Shown piece after piece: positions 44,459-53,800 of a stretch of 64,000 nt of DNA. How positions within the stretch are numbered: the first letter of the stretch is position 1; the number at the start of each line of letters is the position of its first letter. The notes beneath the pieces were generated by a model. That model searched no databases. It was given only the letters and a program-made list of their open reading frames with translations, and was not told where the DNA came from. This DNA is from Verrucomicrobiaceae bacterium. GTDB taxonomy: Bacteria > Verrucomicrobiota > Verrucomicrobiia > Verrucomicrobiales > Verrucomicrobiaceae. The position numbers were made by a program, and so were the translations under genes. The stretch covers positions 1-64,000 of the forward strand of contig JAEUHK010000018.1 in the NCBI GenBank assembly GCA_016795465.1, in the 5' to 3' direction.

Positions 44459-46378
44459 ATGACTTCACGCCTTTGGTTCGCCGCCTGCCTGCTTTCATCC
44501 TGTCCGGTCTTGGCTCAGAACGATGCCTCGTTTCCGCCTCAACCGGGGCTTTTCAGCGCGCTGTTTGAAGAACCTCACATTGTGGAGGTCAGGCAGATCA
44601 CCTCGGACCCGGATGGACTCTACTTCATACTGTCGCTTGCCGACGGAAGTGAGATGACGTTTTCGGGAAATGCGTCCGTAACTTTCCAGGCTTCTCGCGC
44701 CGACGGAAGTGGGTTGAGCTTCTCCCACAACACTTCCGTGCCAACGAACGATTCGAAATTCGCCTCCCGTCTCAAAGCAGGACAGCGTTATCTGTTTCCT
44801 CATTGTGTGATCGACATGCTCGGACTGGAGGCGACGATCCCAATTATCCGAATGCATGCCGGGAAGCCATTAGGCTCGCTCAGCGGCAGCAAACCCTTTC
44901 GTGCGGTCGTGCTGGACCAAGCCATCGGCGAGAGCACTTACTCGATCATTCTTCAGGAGGCAGGCGGACGTATTCACCATCTGCAAGGACGCTTCGATGA
45001 ATACCGAGACGTGCGAGCAGTCGCCCTTCATCTCTCCCGTGGACGCAGCGTGGAATTCCCAGCGGTGCTGGAGGATGCCCTCCTGACCAAAGAGCAGCGT
45101 GTGAAACGTGCCAGGCCTGAAAATGAGGCCACGGCGGCGCTTTATCGCTACCTAGGTGAGTGGCGTGGGCGGATGGACAGCAATCCCAAAGCCAAAATCG
45201 AGATGGTCTGTCATGCCCGCTCGGATGGCAGCGGCATCTGGCGTGAGATTACGTTTCGTGATGGCGGCGAGGACGTGCCCGCTTTGCCGGACATCAACAT
45301 CGTCGAGTATGACCGAGCAAGTCAGGTCTATCTGGCGGGCAGTCTTGCGCCTGGCAGTCCGCCTGCATTACGAAGCACCTGGGACGAGAAGACACGCACC
45401 TTCACCACCACACTGCCCGCGAATGAAGGCGGCATCCAGCGGGTGAACACCGCCACCTTTTCCCGCGAGGATCGAATCGACTGGACAACCACCTCGCGAG
45501 ATCAAAACGGCCAGGTCGTTTCGACAAGCAGCGGGCATTACGACCGGGTTCATCGCCCTTGGAATGAGGAGGATGTCCATCAAGTGCAAACACCGCTTTT
45601 GGAGGCGATGGTGAGCCCTCAAGCCGCCCAATCGCTCGCACCACCGTCCTTCACGGGCACGGTGGAAAAGCTTGCCTCGTGTCATCCATTCCGCGCCAAG
45701 GTCATTTCCATTGAAGTCCAAAACGACGAGATCACGATCGAGCTTTTGCACACCAGTGGTGACCAAAAGAAGCTCTTTGAAAAGATTCCGGGGCTCGGCG
45801 CGTGTGATCTCGGCAAGGCGCTGTCTGCTTTGAAACAGGGCGAAACCTATGAGTTCCCCTTTTGCATCCAGCATGCGGGCCAGACGCCTGCTGGAAAGCC
45901 AGCCACACCGGAAATGAAAGCGCTGGAGCCTTTCATCGGAAACTGGAAGGCCTTCGCCAAACAGCAAGACGGGAGCTTCACGCCGCGTGGAACCAGCGCC
46001 CGCTATTTCTGGTCGGCGGATGGCACCGCTCTTTGGCGGGAGATGACTTATCCGAAGGTCGATCCACTAACCGGAAGGCCGCTCTCCGGACCCACCACCA
46101 AACATCTCGATCTCATCACCTATGACGCCGGGGCCAAGTGCTACGTCGAAAGCGAGGAGCATGCTCTTCCGTCTGTCCGCGAGCGTCTGGCTAAGTGGGA
46201 CGCGGCACAGAAAAGCTACCACTGGCAATCGGAGGTCTTGAACAGACTTCCTCGCAAAGCTGAGGGAGTTCGCCGGATCGTTTCTGCGGATCGAATCGAT
46301 TACGTTTCACGGAGCCTGGCCGTGAATGGTGCATTGGACGGCGAGGAAACCGGCTACTACGAGCGTATCAAAGACTGA
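44459..46378 (+). CDS. Secreted protein with internal two-fold repeat, paralogue B
   Basis: 639 residues. Signal peptide MTSRLWFAACLLSSCPVLAQ. Same architecture as paralogue A: module 1 near residues 147 (FRAVVLDQAIGESTYSIILQ) and 411 (FRAKVISIEVQNDEITIELL), and module 2 near 231 (YLGEWRGRMDSNPKA) and 492 (FIGNWKAFAKQQ). A 60-bp tandem duplication at 44639-44758 adds a 20-residue repeat (ADGSEMTFSGNASV, ADGSGLSFSHNTSV) absent from paralogue A. The next gene, a PfkB kinase, starts 7 bases later. Function unknown. Confidence 0.75.
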   Translation: MTSRLWFAACLLSSCPVLAQNDASFPPQPGLFSALFEEPHIVEVRQITSDPDGLYFILSLADGSEMTFSGNASVTFQASRADGSGLSFSHNTSVPTNDSKFASRLKAGQRYLFPHCVIDMLGLEATIPIIRMHAGKPLGSLSGSKPFRAVVLDQAIGESTYSIILQEAGGRIHHLQGRFDEYRDVRAVALHLSRGRSVEFPAVLEDALLTKEQRVKRARPENEATAALYRYLGEWRGRMDSNPKAKIEMVCHARSDGSGIWREITFRDGGEDVPALPDINIVEYDRASQVYLAGSLAPGSPPALRSTWDEKTRTFTTTLPANEGGIQRVNTATFSREDRIDWTTTSRDQNGQVVSTSSGHYDRVHRPWNEEDVHQVQTPLLEAMVSPQAAQSLAPPSFTGTVEKLASCHPFRAKVISIEVQNDEITIELLHTSGDQKKLFEKIPGLGACDLGKALSALKQGETYEFPFCIQHAGQTPAGKPATPEMKALEPFIGNWKAFAKQQDGSFTPRGTSARYFWSADGTALWREMTYPKVDPLTGRPLSGPTTKHLDLITYDAGAKCYVESEEHALPSVRERLAKWDAAQKSYHWQSEVLNRLPRKAEGVRRIVSADRIDYVSRSLAVNGALDGEETGYYERIKD

Positions 46379-46385
46379 TCACCTC

Positions 46386-47384
46386 ATGACTCGCACCGGC
46401 ATCCTCGCGGGAGGAAACTTCATCATCGACCACGTCAAGCTCATCGACCGTTACCCGGAGCAGGACATGCTGGCTTTCATTGCCAGCGAGACCTCGTCGA
46501 ACGGCGGCGGACCTTACAACGTGCTCAAAGACCTGGCGGCGATGCAGGTGGGCTATCCGCTGGAGGCTGCCGGCCTTGTTGGCACAGATGCCAATGGTGA
46601 TTGGATCATGCGAGACTGTGCCGCTGCGGGCATCGACACGGCTCAATTGCATCAAACCGCTGCCGCACCCACCAGCTACACCGATGCGATGACGGTCACG
46701 AGCACCGGAAGGCGCACGTTTTTTCATCAACTCGGTGCCAATGCCATCCTTGGGGAGCCACACTTCGATTTCAGCCGCACACGGGCCAAAATCTTCCATC
46801 TCGGCTATTTGATGTTGTTGAGCGAAATGGACCGCAGGCTCGAAAACGGGCGCACGGTGGCCTCACGCGTGCTGGAGGCCGCACAAGCCGCCGGGTTGCG
46901 GACAAGCGTGGATCTCGTGAGTGCGGAGAATGAGCACTTTCGAGCCATCACGGAGGCTTCCCTGCCCTTCACGGACTATCTGATCGTGAACGAGATCGAG
47001 GCCGGCAAGGTCGTGGAAGAAGATTTGAAGTCCGCACATGCCGACATCCCACGCATGCAGGCTGCCGCGGCAAAGCTGCTGGAGCTTGGCGTGCGTCGCG
47101 AAGTGATCATTCACTTCGAAGCCGGTGCCGTGGTGGCTGAAAAGAATGGTGCGAGGCATCATCAGGCTTCTTTGAGACTGCCGCCCGGATTCATCGCCGG
47201 AGCCACCGGGGCAGGGGATGCCTTCGCGGCCGGTTATCTGCATGGCACGCACGAAGATTGGCCCATCGCCGAGCGTCTGCGCCTCGCCGTTTGCACTGCC
47301 GCGGCCTGTTTGACGCATCCCACGCCATCGCAAGGTCTGCGTCCCGTGAGCGAGTGCCTGGAGCTGATGAGCAAACACGGCTAG
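46386..47384 (+). CDS. PfkB-family carbohydrate kinase
   Basis: 332 residues. Signature 1 is approximated by GGGPYNVLKDLAAMQVG and signature 2 is intact: GATGAGDAFAAGYLHGT, with the catalytic Asp of the anion hole. Members phosphorylate ribose, fructose, adenosine or related sugars; no residue set here identifies the substrate. It follows the two secreted paralogues and precedes a GDP-fucose-synthase-like gene, which is compatible with sugar metabolism. ATG at 46386 is chosen, 20 codons inside the frame; upstream codons overlap the previous gene. Confidence 0.9.
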   Translation: MTRTGILAGGNFIIDHVKLIDRYPEQDMLAFIASETSSNGGGPYNVLKDLAAMQVGYPLEAAGLVGTDANGDWIMRDCAAAGIDTAQLHQTAAAPTSYTDAMTVTSTGRRTFFHQLGANAILGEPHFDFSRTRAKIFHLGYLMLLSEMDRRLENGRTVASRVLEAAQAAGLRTSVDLVSAENEHFRAITEASLPFTDYLIVNEIEAGKVVEEDLKSAHADIPRMQAAAAKLLELGVRREVIIHFEAGAVVAEKNGARHHQASLRLPPGFIAGATGAGDAFAAGYLHGTHEDWPIAERLRLAVCTAAACLTHPTPSQGLRPVSECLELMSKHG

Positions 47385-47415
47385 ACATCGCCATCGTGTC
47401 AGCTATCAGCCGGGG

Positions 47416-48360
47416 ATGTCCTCCAACGGCAAAAAGATTTTCATTTCCGGTCACAATGGTCTCGTCGGTCGTGCGCTGATGAAGCTCTACTCAGGCAAGC
47501 CCGAGTGGCAGATCATCACACGCACCAAGGCCGAGCTCGATCTGCGTGATCCGCATGCCACGGACGCCTTCTTTGCCGCTGAAAAGCCCGAATATGTCAT
47601 CCTGGCCGCGGCGACGGTGGGCGGCATCAAGGCCAGCTACACGCACCCGGTCGATTTCCTGCTGAACAACCTGCAAATCCAAAACGCCGTCATGGATGCG
47701 GCACATCGCTTCGACGTGAAGAAGCTGCTCTTCCTCGGCAGCACCTGCATCTATCCCAAAGTCGTCGAGATGCCGATCCGTGAGGACAGCCTCATGAGCG
47801 GGCCGATGGAGGAAACGAACGCACCGTATGGCGTGGCGAAGATCGCTGGCATCAAGCTCTGCCAGGGTTACCGCCATCAGCATGGCCGTGATTTCATCTG
47901 CGGCATGCCGGCGAATCTTTACGGCCCGTATGACAACTTCGACCCGGAGCACAGCCACGTGCTGCCGTCGCTCATCCGCCGCTTTCACGAGGCCAAGCTG
48001 GCGAATGCACCGCAAGTCACGCTGTGGGGCAGCGGCACGCCGCGGCGCGAGTTCCTCTTCGTGGAGGACTTGGCGGATGCCTGCCACTTCCTGCTCGAAA
48101 ACTACAGCAGCCCCGAGATCATCAACATCGGCAACGGTTGGGAAATCAGCATCAAAGAGGCCGCGGAGGTCATCCGCGAGATCGTCGGCTACCAAGGCGA
48201 GATCCGCTGGGATACCAATCAGCCGGATGGCAACCCGCGTCGCCTCCTCGATGTGAGCCGCCTCACGAATCTCGGCTGGAAAGCGAAGACGAATTTCCGC
48301 GAAGGCGTCGAGAAGACCTATCGCTGGTTCCTCGACAATCGTGCGATTGCTCGCGCTTAA
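47416..48360 (+). CDS. fcl: GDP-L-fucose synthase-like NAD-dependent epimerase/reductase
   Basis: 314 residues, matching the family (about 310-320). ISGHNGLVGRALM is the nucleotide-binding Gly-x-x-Gly-x-x-Gly. LFLGSTCIYPK holds the catalytic Ser/Cys region, and NAPYGVAKIAG the Tyr-x-x-x-Lys pair. NLYGPYDNFDPEHSHVLPSL followed by LWGSGTPRREFLFVEDLADA is the GDP-sugar binding segment of WcaG/Fcl. It makes GDP-L-fucose, or a related deoxysugar, for surface polysaccharides. No gmd gene is adjacent. Its stop overlaps the stop of the convergent DUF5069 gene. Confidence 0.92.
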   Translation: MSSNGKKIFISGHNGLVGRALMKLYSGKPEWQIITRTKAELDLRDPHATDAFFAAEKPEYVILAAATVGGIKASYTHPVDFLLNNLQIQNAVMDAAHRFDVKKLLFLGSTCIYPKVVEMPIREDSLMSGPMEETNAPYGVAKIAGIKLCQGYRHQHGRDFICGMPANLYGPYDNFDPEHSHVLPSLIRRFHEAKLANAPQVTLWGSGTPRREFLFVEDLADACHFLLENYSSPEIINIGNGWEISIKEAAEVIREIVGYQGEIRWDTNQPDGNPRRLLDVSRLTNLGWKAKTNFREGVEKTYRWFLDNRAIARA

Positions 48361-48887
48361 GCCTGTCGCGATGATTTCACCCAGTCGATGATCTTCCGGT
48401 CGTCGTCACCGGCAGCCCAGGTGACGCGGAGGAAGTCCGCCGGATGGATGCGATGCTCGCGGAAGAAGCCGCGGTCACCACCGCAGCCATACATCGTGTC
48501 CGGGTCCATCTCGCCACGCAGCTTGGCACGGGCTTTGACGATCAAACGCGGCAGCCACGGGATGCCATCGACAGCCTGCGGCTTCGGCGGCAGCTCGGAA
48601 GGCGGAATGGTCTTGCCGGTGAATTTGCCGCCCATGATCACTTTGAAGTAGTCACGACGCACCGCGGCGATGAGCAGCGATGTTTCGAGCGTCGGCCCTT
48701 CGTTGCCGTAACGGCAGTGGTCATCGACAAAGTCGAAAAACTCCTGCGCGGTGTAGCCGATGGAGGTCAGGAAGGCCTTGTCGGCATCGGTGAACCATTT
48801 CTCGGCACGCGTATCGCCCGCACGATGGAGTTTGGCGCAACGTTCAAAAAGCTCGCAGAAGGTGGTGTCCCAGTTGAGGTCGTTCAT
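48357..48887 (-). CDS. DUF5069 domain protein
   Basis: 176 residues. A soluble protein made almost entirely of one domain: MNDLNWDTTFCELFERCAKL, then GIPWLPRLIVKARAKLRGEM, CGGDRGFFREHRIHPADFLR and VTWAAGDDDRKIIDWVKSS. These match the DUF5069 family of unknown function, frequent in Verrucomicrobiota. Its start region (GGCACC ATG AAC GAC) lies inside an 80-bp direct repeat whose other copy is 49332-49410. Confidence 0.85.
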   Translation of the reverse strand: MNDLNWDTTFCELFERCAKLHRAGDTRAEKWFTDADKAFLTSIGYTAQEFFDFVDDHCRYGNEGPTLETSLLIAAVRRDYFKVIMGGKFTGKTIPPSELPPKPQAVDGIPWLPRLIVKARAKLRGEMDPDTMYGCGGDRGFFREHRIHPADFLRVTWAAGDDDRKIIDWVKSSRQA

Positions 48888-48955
48888 GGTGCCTGCTGCA
48901 TAGCCAGCCGTTGAGCGGCGGGCAAAGTGAAATCATGAAAAAGGCTCACTTCACC
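48876..48955. repeat. Direct repeat copy 1 spanning the DUF5069 start
   Basis: Covers the first codons of the DUF5069 gene, its upstream region and the last codons of the 70-aa gene. A 32-bp core (48902-48933) is identical to 49357-49388. The flanks are diverged but alignable with few indels. Confidence 0.85.
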
Positions 48956-49158
48956 AAGGCAGAACTCTCCAGCTTCCCGGCTTTGGCTTTCCGCCTGATC
49001 GATGCGTTCCAAAGGGCGATGAACAGTGCGAATCCTCCTCCAACCCAGCAAGCACTCCAAAGTGCTAACTTGGGGTCACGGCTCAAAGCGACGATAAAGA
49101 GACCGCAGTTGAACGCGATCATCGCAGCAAGCCTGTAACTGATGGGATGCGAACTCAT
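48946..49158 (-). CDS. 70-aa membrane protein
   Basis: 70 residues starting MSSHPISYRLAAMIAFNCGL. Two hydrophobic stretches (LAAMIAFNCGLFIVAL and ALWSACWVGGGFALFIALW) are separated by a short basic loop (SRDPKL), so it is probably a two-helix inner-membrane protein. The Lys-rich end SIRRKAKAGKLESSALVK is cytosolic by the positive-inside rule. The family is unrecognised. The gene lies between the two copies of a direct repeat, so it looks inserted. ATG at 49158 is chosen because upstream codons run into a dispersed repeat. Confidence 0.65.
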   Translation of the reverse strand: MSSHPISYRLAAMIAFNCGLFIVALSRDPKLALWSACWVGGGFALFIALWNASIRRKAKAGKLESSALVK

Positions 49159-49232
49159 TTCGAGGACAGTTTGGGCTTCTGATGAGTTAGGCAACTCAAA
49201 ATTTCCAGACTCGACAACAGCTCGGAACTCAA

Positions 49233-49257
49233 CGGGGCAGGAATGCCCCGGATACGG
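49233..49257. repeat. 25-bp dispersed palindromic repeat, copy 2
   Basis: Identical to 7305-7329, with hairpin GGGGCAGGAATGCCCC. It lies upstream of the 70-aa gene within the inserted segment. Confidence 0.75.
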
Positions 49258-49331
49258 CGAGCATTCACTCAAGCCCGAGTTCTTTGCAGACGGAAGACGA
49301 GTGCGCCAAAGAGGAAGGTGCTGACTCAGAT

Positions 49332-49410
49332 GAGATCATTCATGGTGCTTCCGCACAGCCAGCCGTTGAGCGGCGGGCAAAGTGAAATGCTGGAAAAGCC
49401 TCACTTCGCC
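49332..49410. repeat. Direct repeat copy 2 with a truncated DUF5069 start
   Basis: On the minus strand the duplicated ATG AAT GAT CTC reads Met-Asn-Asp-Leu-Ile and then stops at once, so it is a dead copy of the DUF5069 start. The other end overlaps the last codons of the sulfatase gene. Confidence 0.85.
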
Positions 49411-50783
49411 GCTTCGACGATGCCTTCGAGCTGGTTCGGCACGTCTTTGACCGTGGCGAGGTGTTTTTCGACAGCGGCGCGGATGTTCGCGATGATCTCT
49501 GGATGCTTCTCGGCGACGTTGCGACTTTCAGAAGGATCTTGTTCGACATTGTAGAGTTCGGGAACCTCATGCGTGACCGGCTTGTCGGGGCCGTAGGAGC
49601 TGCGGGTGATGAAGTGAGCCTTCCACGGGCCGACTCGTGCGGCGTAGAGCTGCTGGCCGCGGTAGTAGCAGAAGACCTCGCGCTCGACTTTGCCCTCGCC
49701 GAAGAGCAGCGGTGAAATGTCTTTGCCATCGATGGCGCGATCGGATGGAATTTCAGCGCCGGCGAGCTTCGCGGCGGTGGTGAAGAGATCCATCGTGCAG
49801 GCCACTTCGCGGCAGACGGCGGGCTTCACCTTGCCCGGCCACCAGGCGATGCCGGGGACACGCATGCCACCTTCCCAAGTGCTGCCCTTCCCTTCTCTCA
49901 ACAATCCTGCGCTGCCGCCGGTCTCGCCCATGAGCGTCCACGGGCCGTTGTCGCTGCTGAAGACCACAAGCGTATTCTCTGCGAGGCCGCTCTCACGCAG
50001 CGTGTCGAGCACGCGGCCGACGCTCCAGTCGAGTTCCTCGACCACATCGCCATACAGTCCGCGGCGGCTTTTGTCTTTGAACGCGGGTGACGCAAACAGC
50101 GGCGTGTGCGGAAAGGTATGCGGGAAGTAGAGGAAGAAGGGTTTCGACTTGTTCGCGGTGATGAATTGGACTGCTTCCTCGGTGTAGCGGCGGGTGAGCG
50201 TGCTTTGATCCGCGGGACGTTCGATGAGTTCCAACCCGCGATAGAGCGGTGCGTTCCAGTATTCGGCTTTTTGATCGGCGAGAGCGTTGGCGAGCTTCGG
50301 ATTGCCCGCGTTCGGGTCCATGTCGTTCGAGTGCGGCAGGCCGAAGTGGAAGTCAAAACCGTGATTCTGCGGATGATGCGCCGGATTGAGGCTCCACACG
50401 CCCAGATGCCATTTTCCGACGAGACCGGTGGTGTAGCCTTTTTCCTTCAAAAGCTCCGCGAGGGTGATTTCCTCCTTCGGCAGGCCTCCGCTCGAAAAAC
50501 GACGCAGCACACGCATCTGGTCATGGCACATGCCACTTCGCACCGGATAGCGACCCGTGAGCAAGGCGGCACGACTCGGTGTACACACCTCCGCCGCCGA
50601 ATAGAATTGCGTGAACCTCACGCCCTCCGCGGCCATGCGGTCGAGGTTCGGCGTGCGGATCGTGGGATGCCCGTAGCAGCCCAGATCGCCATAACCGAGG
50701 TCATCCGCGTAGATGATGACGATGTTCGGAGCGGCGTAAAGAGGGGTTCCAAAAAGGAAAAGAAGGAGAAAGAAGGCACGCAT
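49401..50783 (-). CDS. Arylsulfatase (formylglycine type), secreted
   Basis: 460 residues. Signal peptide MRAFFLLLFLFGTPLYA. NIVIIYADDLGYGDLGCYG contains the Asp27-Asp28 calcium ligands; VCTPSRAALLTG contains Cys67, the formylglycine precursor; GLVGKWHLGVW and FSSDNGPW supply further Lys, His, Asp and Asn residues. GRYPVRSGM and KPFFLYFPHTFPHTPL are typical of family S1. It differs from the 33266 sulfatase in having the canonical Asp-Asp pair. It is followed downstream by the repeat-flanked 70-aa gene and preceded by the giant gene. Confidence 0.95.
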   Translation of the reverse strand: MRAFFLLLFLFGTPLYAAPNIVIIYADDLGYGDLGCYGHPTIRTPNLDRMAAEGVRFTQFYSAAEVCTPSRAALLTGRYPVRSGMCHDQMRVLRRFSSGGLPKEEITLAELLKEKGYTTGLVGKWHLGVWSLNPAHHPQNHGFDFHFGLPHSNDMDPNAGNPKLANALADQKAEYWNAPLYRGLELIERPADQSTLTRRYTEEAVQFITANKSKPFFLYFPHTFPHTPLFASPAFKDKSRRGLYGDVVEELDWSVGRVLDTLRESGLAENTLVVFSSDNGPWTLMGETGGSAGLLREGKGSTWEGGMRVPGIAWWPGKVKPAVCREVACTMDLFTTAAKLAGAEIPSDRAIDGKDISPLLFGEGKVEREVFCYYRGQQLYAARVGPWKAHFITRSSYGPDKPVTHEVPELYNVEQDPSESRNVAEKHPEIIANIRAAVEKHLATVKDVPNQLEGIVEAAK

Positions 50784-50834
50784 GCACGGGGGCAACGAAT
50801 CGCCCCTGGCAATCTTTCCCCCGCGTCCTTGGCG

Positions 50835-53800
50835 CTACAATCGCGTGAACTGGTAAAAGCGGCGGTCTTTGCCGGCGACAGTGCCATCGGTGAAGCGGAG
50901 GGTGCCGGTGGCATCAGGAGAGGCGTTGCCGCGATTTTGCCAGCTTTGCAGGTCGTCGGAGGCCTCGACGCGGTAGGTGCCGTTGGGCACGTCGGGCACT
51001 TCGAGGGTGAGGCTGCCTGCGACGGGTGGCGTGATGGCGGTGGGCTGGAAGAGGTATTCGGCCGCAGGCACGACACGCATGGTGACCTGACCGGTGGCGC
51101 TGCCGGGTCCGGCGGTGACGGTGTAGCTGAAGGTATCCGTGCCGGTGAAGCCGGCGGGCGGGGTGTAGGTGACGACTCCGGCGCTGGCGGTGACGGTGCC
51201 GCCTGCGGTGGTGACACCGGAGGGCAGGCTGAGCGTGAGGCTTTCGCCATCCGGGTCGCGGTCGTTGCGGAGGAGATGACTGAGGTGGATGGAGGCATCG
51301 ACGATGGTGGTGTGCGTGTCCGCTCCAGCGATGGGCGTGTCCTCCTGCGGAATGACCTGGATGAGACGAGTGGCAGGAAGGCTGCTGCCGTTGTCACCAT
51401 CGGTGAGCATGATGGACAGCGTGCGTGGCGAGGTCGCGGGGGCATCGCTGTCGCAGACGAAGGTCACATGGCGCAGGAGGCGGGTGATGAGGGCGGGGGT
51501 GGCTCCGCTGCCCATGGAAAGGGTGAAGCTGGTGTCGCTGAGCGTGTTCAGCAGGCCGACGGGAGTGCCATCGACATTCACGGCGTTGCCAGCGAGCGTG
51601 ACGGTGCCGGCACCGTCGATCGCACCGGGGGTGATGACGAGGCTGTCGCCCTCGCTGGCACCGGCGGAGAGGTTGACGGTGAGCAGGCCGTTGTTGAGGT
51701 GCGGCGAGTCGGCATCGGTGACGAGTGCATCGGCGGCCACGGGCATCGGCGGGGCTCCTTCTTCGTAGTCGAGCATGGTGCTGGAAAGAGTGAGCACGGG
51801 GGCGGTGCTGGTTTCGACGATGCGGAGGATGACCTGGCCGGAGGTGGCAAGCGGCGGGGAGCCTGCGTCGGTGACGGTGTAGTTGAAGACGATCTCCGTG
51901 GTGTCCTCGACGCTGGGGGTGGTCCAGCTCACGGTGCCGAGAGCGGGGGCGAGCACGGCACCGGAGGGCACGGTGCCGGTGAGCGACCAGGTGAGCGTTT
52001 GGTTGGGCACATCGGCGTCCTGACCGGGCAGTTCAAAGCTGATCGGAGTGCGCTCGGGGAAGGTGTAGAACATCGGTGTGGCAATCGTGGGGGCGCTGTT
52101 TTGCTCCTGGACCTGGATGGTGAAGCTGCGGCTGGCCGTGCCTTCGGGGAAGGAATTGTCGGAGGCCACGACGGTGACGGTGTGGGTGACGCCGCCGTCG
52201 TTTTCACCGCTGACCCAGGTGAGCAGGCCGGTGGTGGGATCGACGAAAATGCCAGCGGGGCTGCCTGCGGCGAGGGCGTAGCTGATCGGGCCGCTGGCGT
52301 CGGGGTCATCGGCATGGAGTTGCAGGGTGAAAAGAGCGCCCTCGGTGGTCACCTGCGGTGGCACGAGGTCGAGCACGGGCGCTTGATTCAGCACGCTGGT
52401 GGTGGTGCTGGCATCGGCGAGGCCGGGAGCAGCCTCGGCATTGCCGCTGCTGTCGATGGCCACGCTGTAAAAGGCGTAGGTTTGGCCCGAAGTGCCAAGG
52501 AAGAGGGCGCTGGTGAGCTCGGTGCCTTCGAGCCACTTGGTGTAGGGGCTGCCGTTCGTGGAGACAAAGATGTCGTAGCGGCTCACCGCGACGTCATCGG
52601 TGCCGCTCCAGCTCACGCTGAAGCCCTGGCGGCTCTGCGCGGGCAAAGCGGCCACGCTGCTGGCGGGCGCGGTGGTGTCCGGTGCGGCCAGGGAGGCATA
52701 ATGAAGCGTGTAGGAGCCGGTGCTGTCGTGATCGAGCAGATGGAGGACGTTTTCACGCACGGGCCGCACGCCGAAGCCGATGAAGGTGCGGTCGGTGACC
52801 CAGGCATTCGTGTTCATGAGGATGACTTTGCCATCGCTGCGGGTGATGCCGGTGAGCTGGTAGGCTCCGTTCGCCGGATCGAGGATGCGCAAGTAAGCCC
52901 AGCCGGCGGGCATGGTGGCGGTGAGAGGCACATGGAGCTGACCGGGGGCGGGCGCGGTGCTGCTGCCGGGTGTGAGCACGACGCTGACCAGTTCGGTGCC
53001 GCCGGTGCTGAGGTGCAGCGTGTCGGGCATGTCGGCGATGTCAGGCACGTCATTGACGAGGAAATCCGGCTGGCTGTCATCGGTGACGCGATCCGCCCGC
53101 ACCTGGCGGATCATTTCGTGGATCTCCGTGGTGGTAATGAGCGGCGGACGCTCCTGCCCTTTCGGGTTGATGTGCTGCATCTCGGCTTTGTAGTCGATGA
53201 AATGACCGTGCAGGCTGCTGGAGAGGAGCCAGCGGCCGGTTTTCCGCTGTCCGGCGGCCACGGTGCCAAAATCGGCCCGCAAACCGGGCAGTTGGCCCAC
53301 GCCGTCCACCTCGGTGGAGAGGATGTTGAAGTCGATGAGCAGGCCTTTTTCGTTTTCGATGATCTTCGGCTGGCTGCTTTCGATTTGGAGGTCGCTGGCG
53401 GCTCCTGCGCCGGTGTTTTCCACCATGACGGCGAGACTGAAAGGGATGCTCGGCTCCACAGCGGGCGTGTGCGGATCATCGGAGAAGACATCCCGCTGCA
53501 TGAAGTATTTCAGCGCCAGCTCGGGGATGGGCCGGGCGGTGATCGCGGCGGTTTCCACCTCCACGGTGACCAGCTCGCCGCCTTTCACATACAAGATGGT
53601 GCCGCTGATGAGGTAGGGCGTGTCTGTGGTCGGGGCCGCTTGATCCGTGGGAATGAGCGTCCAGTCAAAGGTGCCGGTGCCTCCTGCGGCGAGGGTGTTC
53701 ACATTGGGGCCGGTGAATCCACCGGTGGCGGGGGCCTCGATGATGAAGCGGCCGCTCCCGGCGGGCGTGCCATCGGGATTCAGCACCTTCAGGAAGACGG

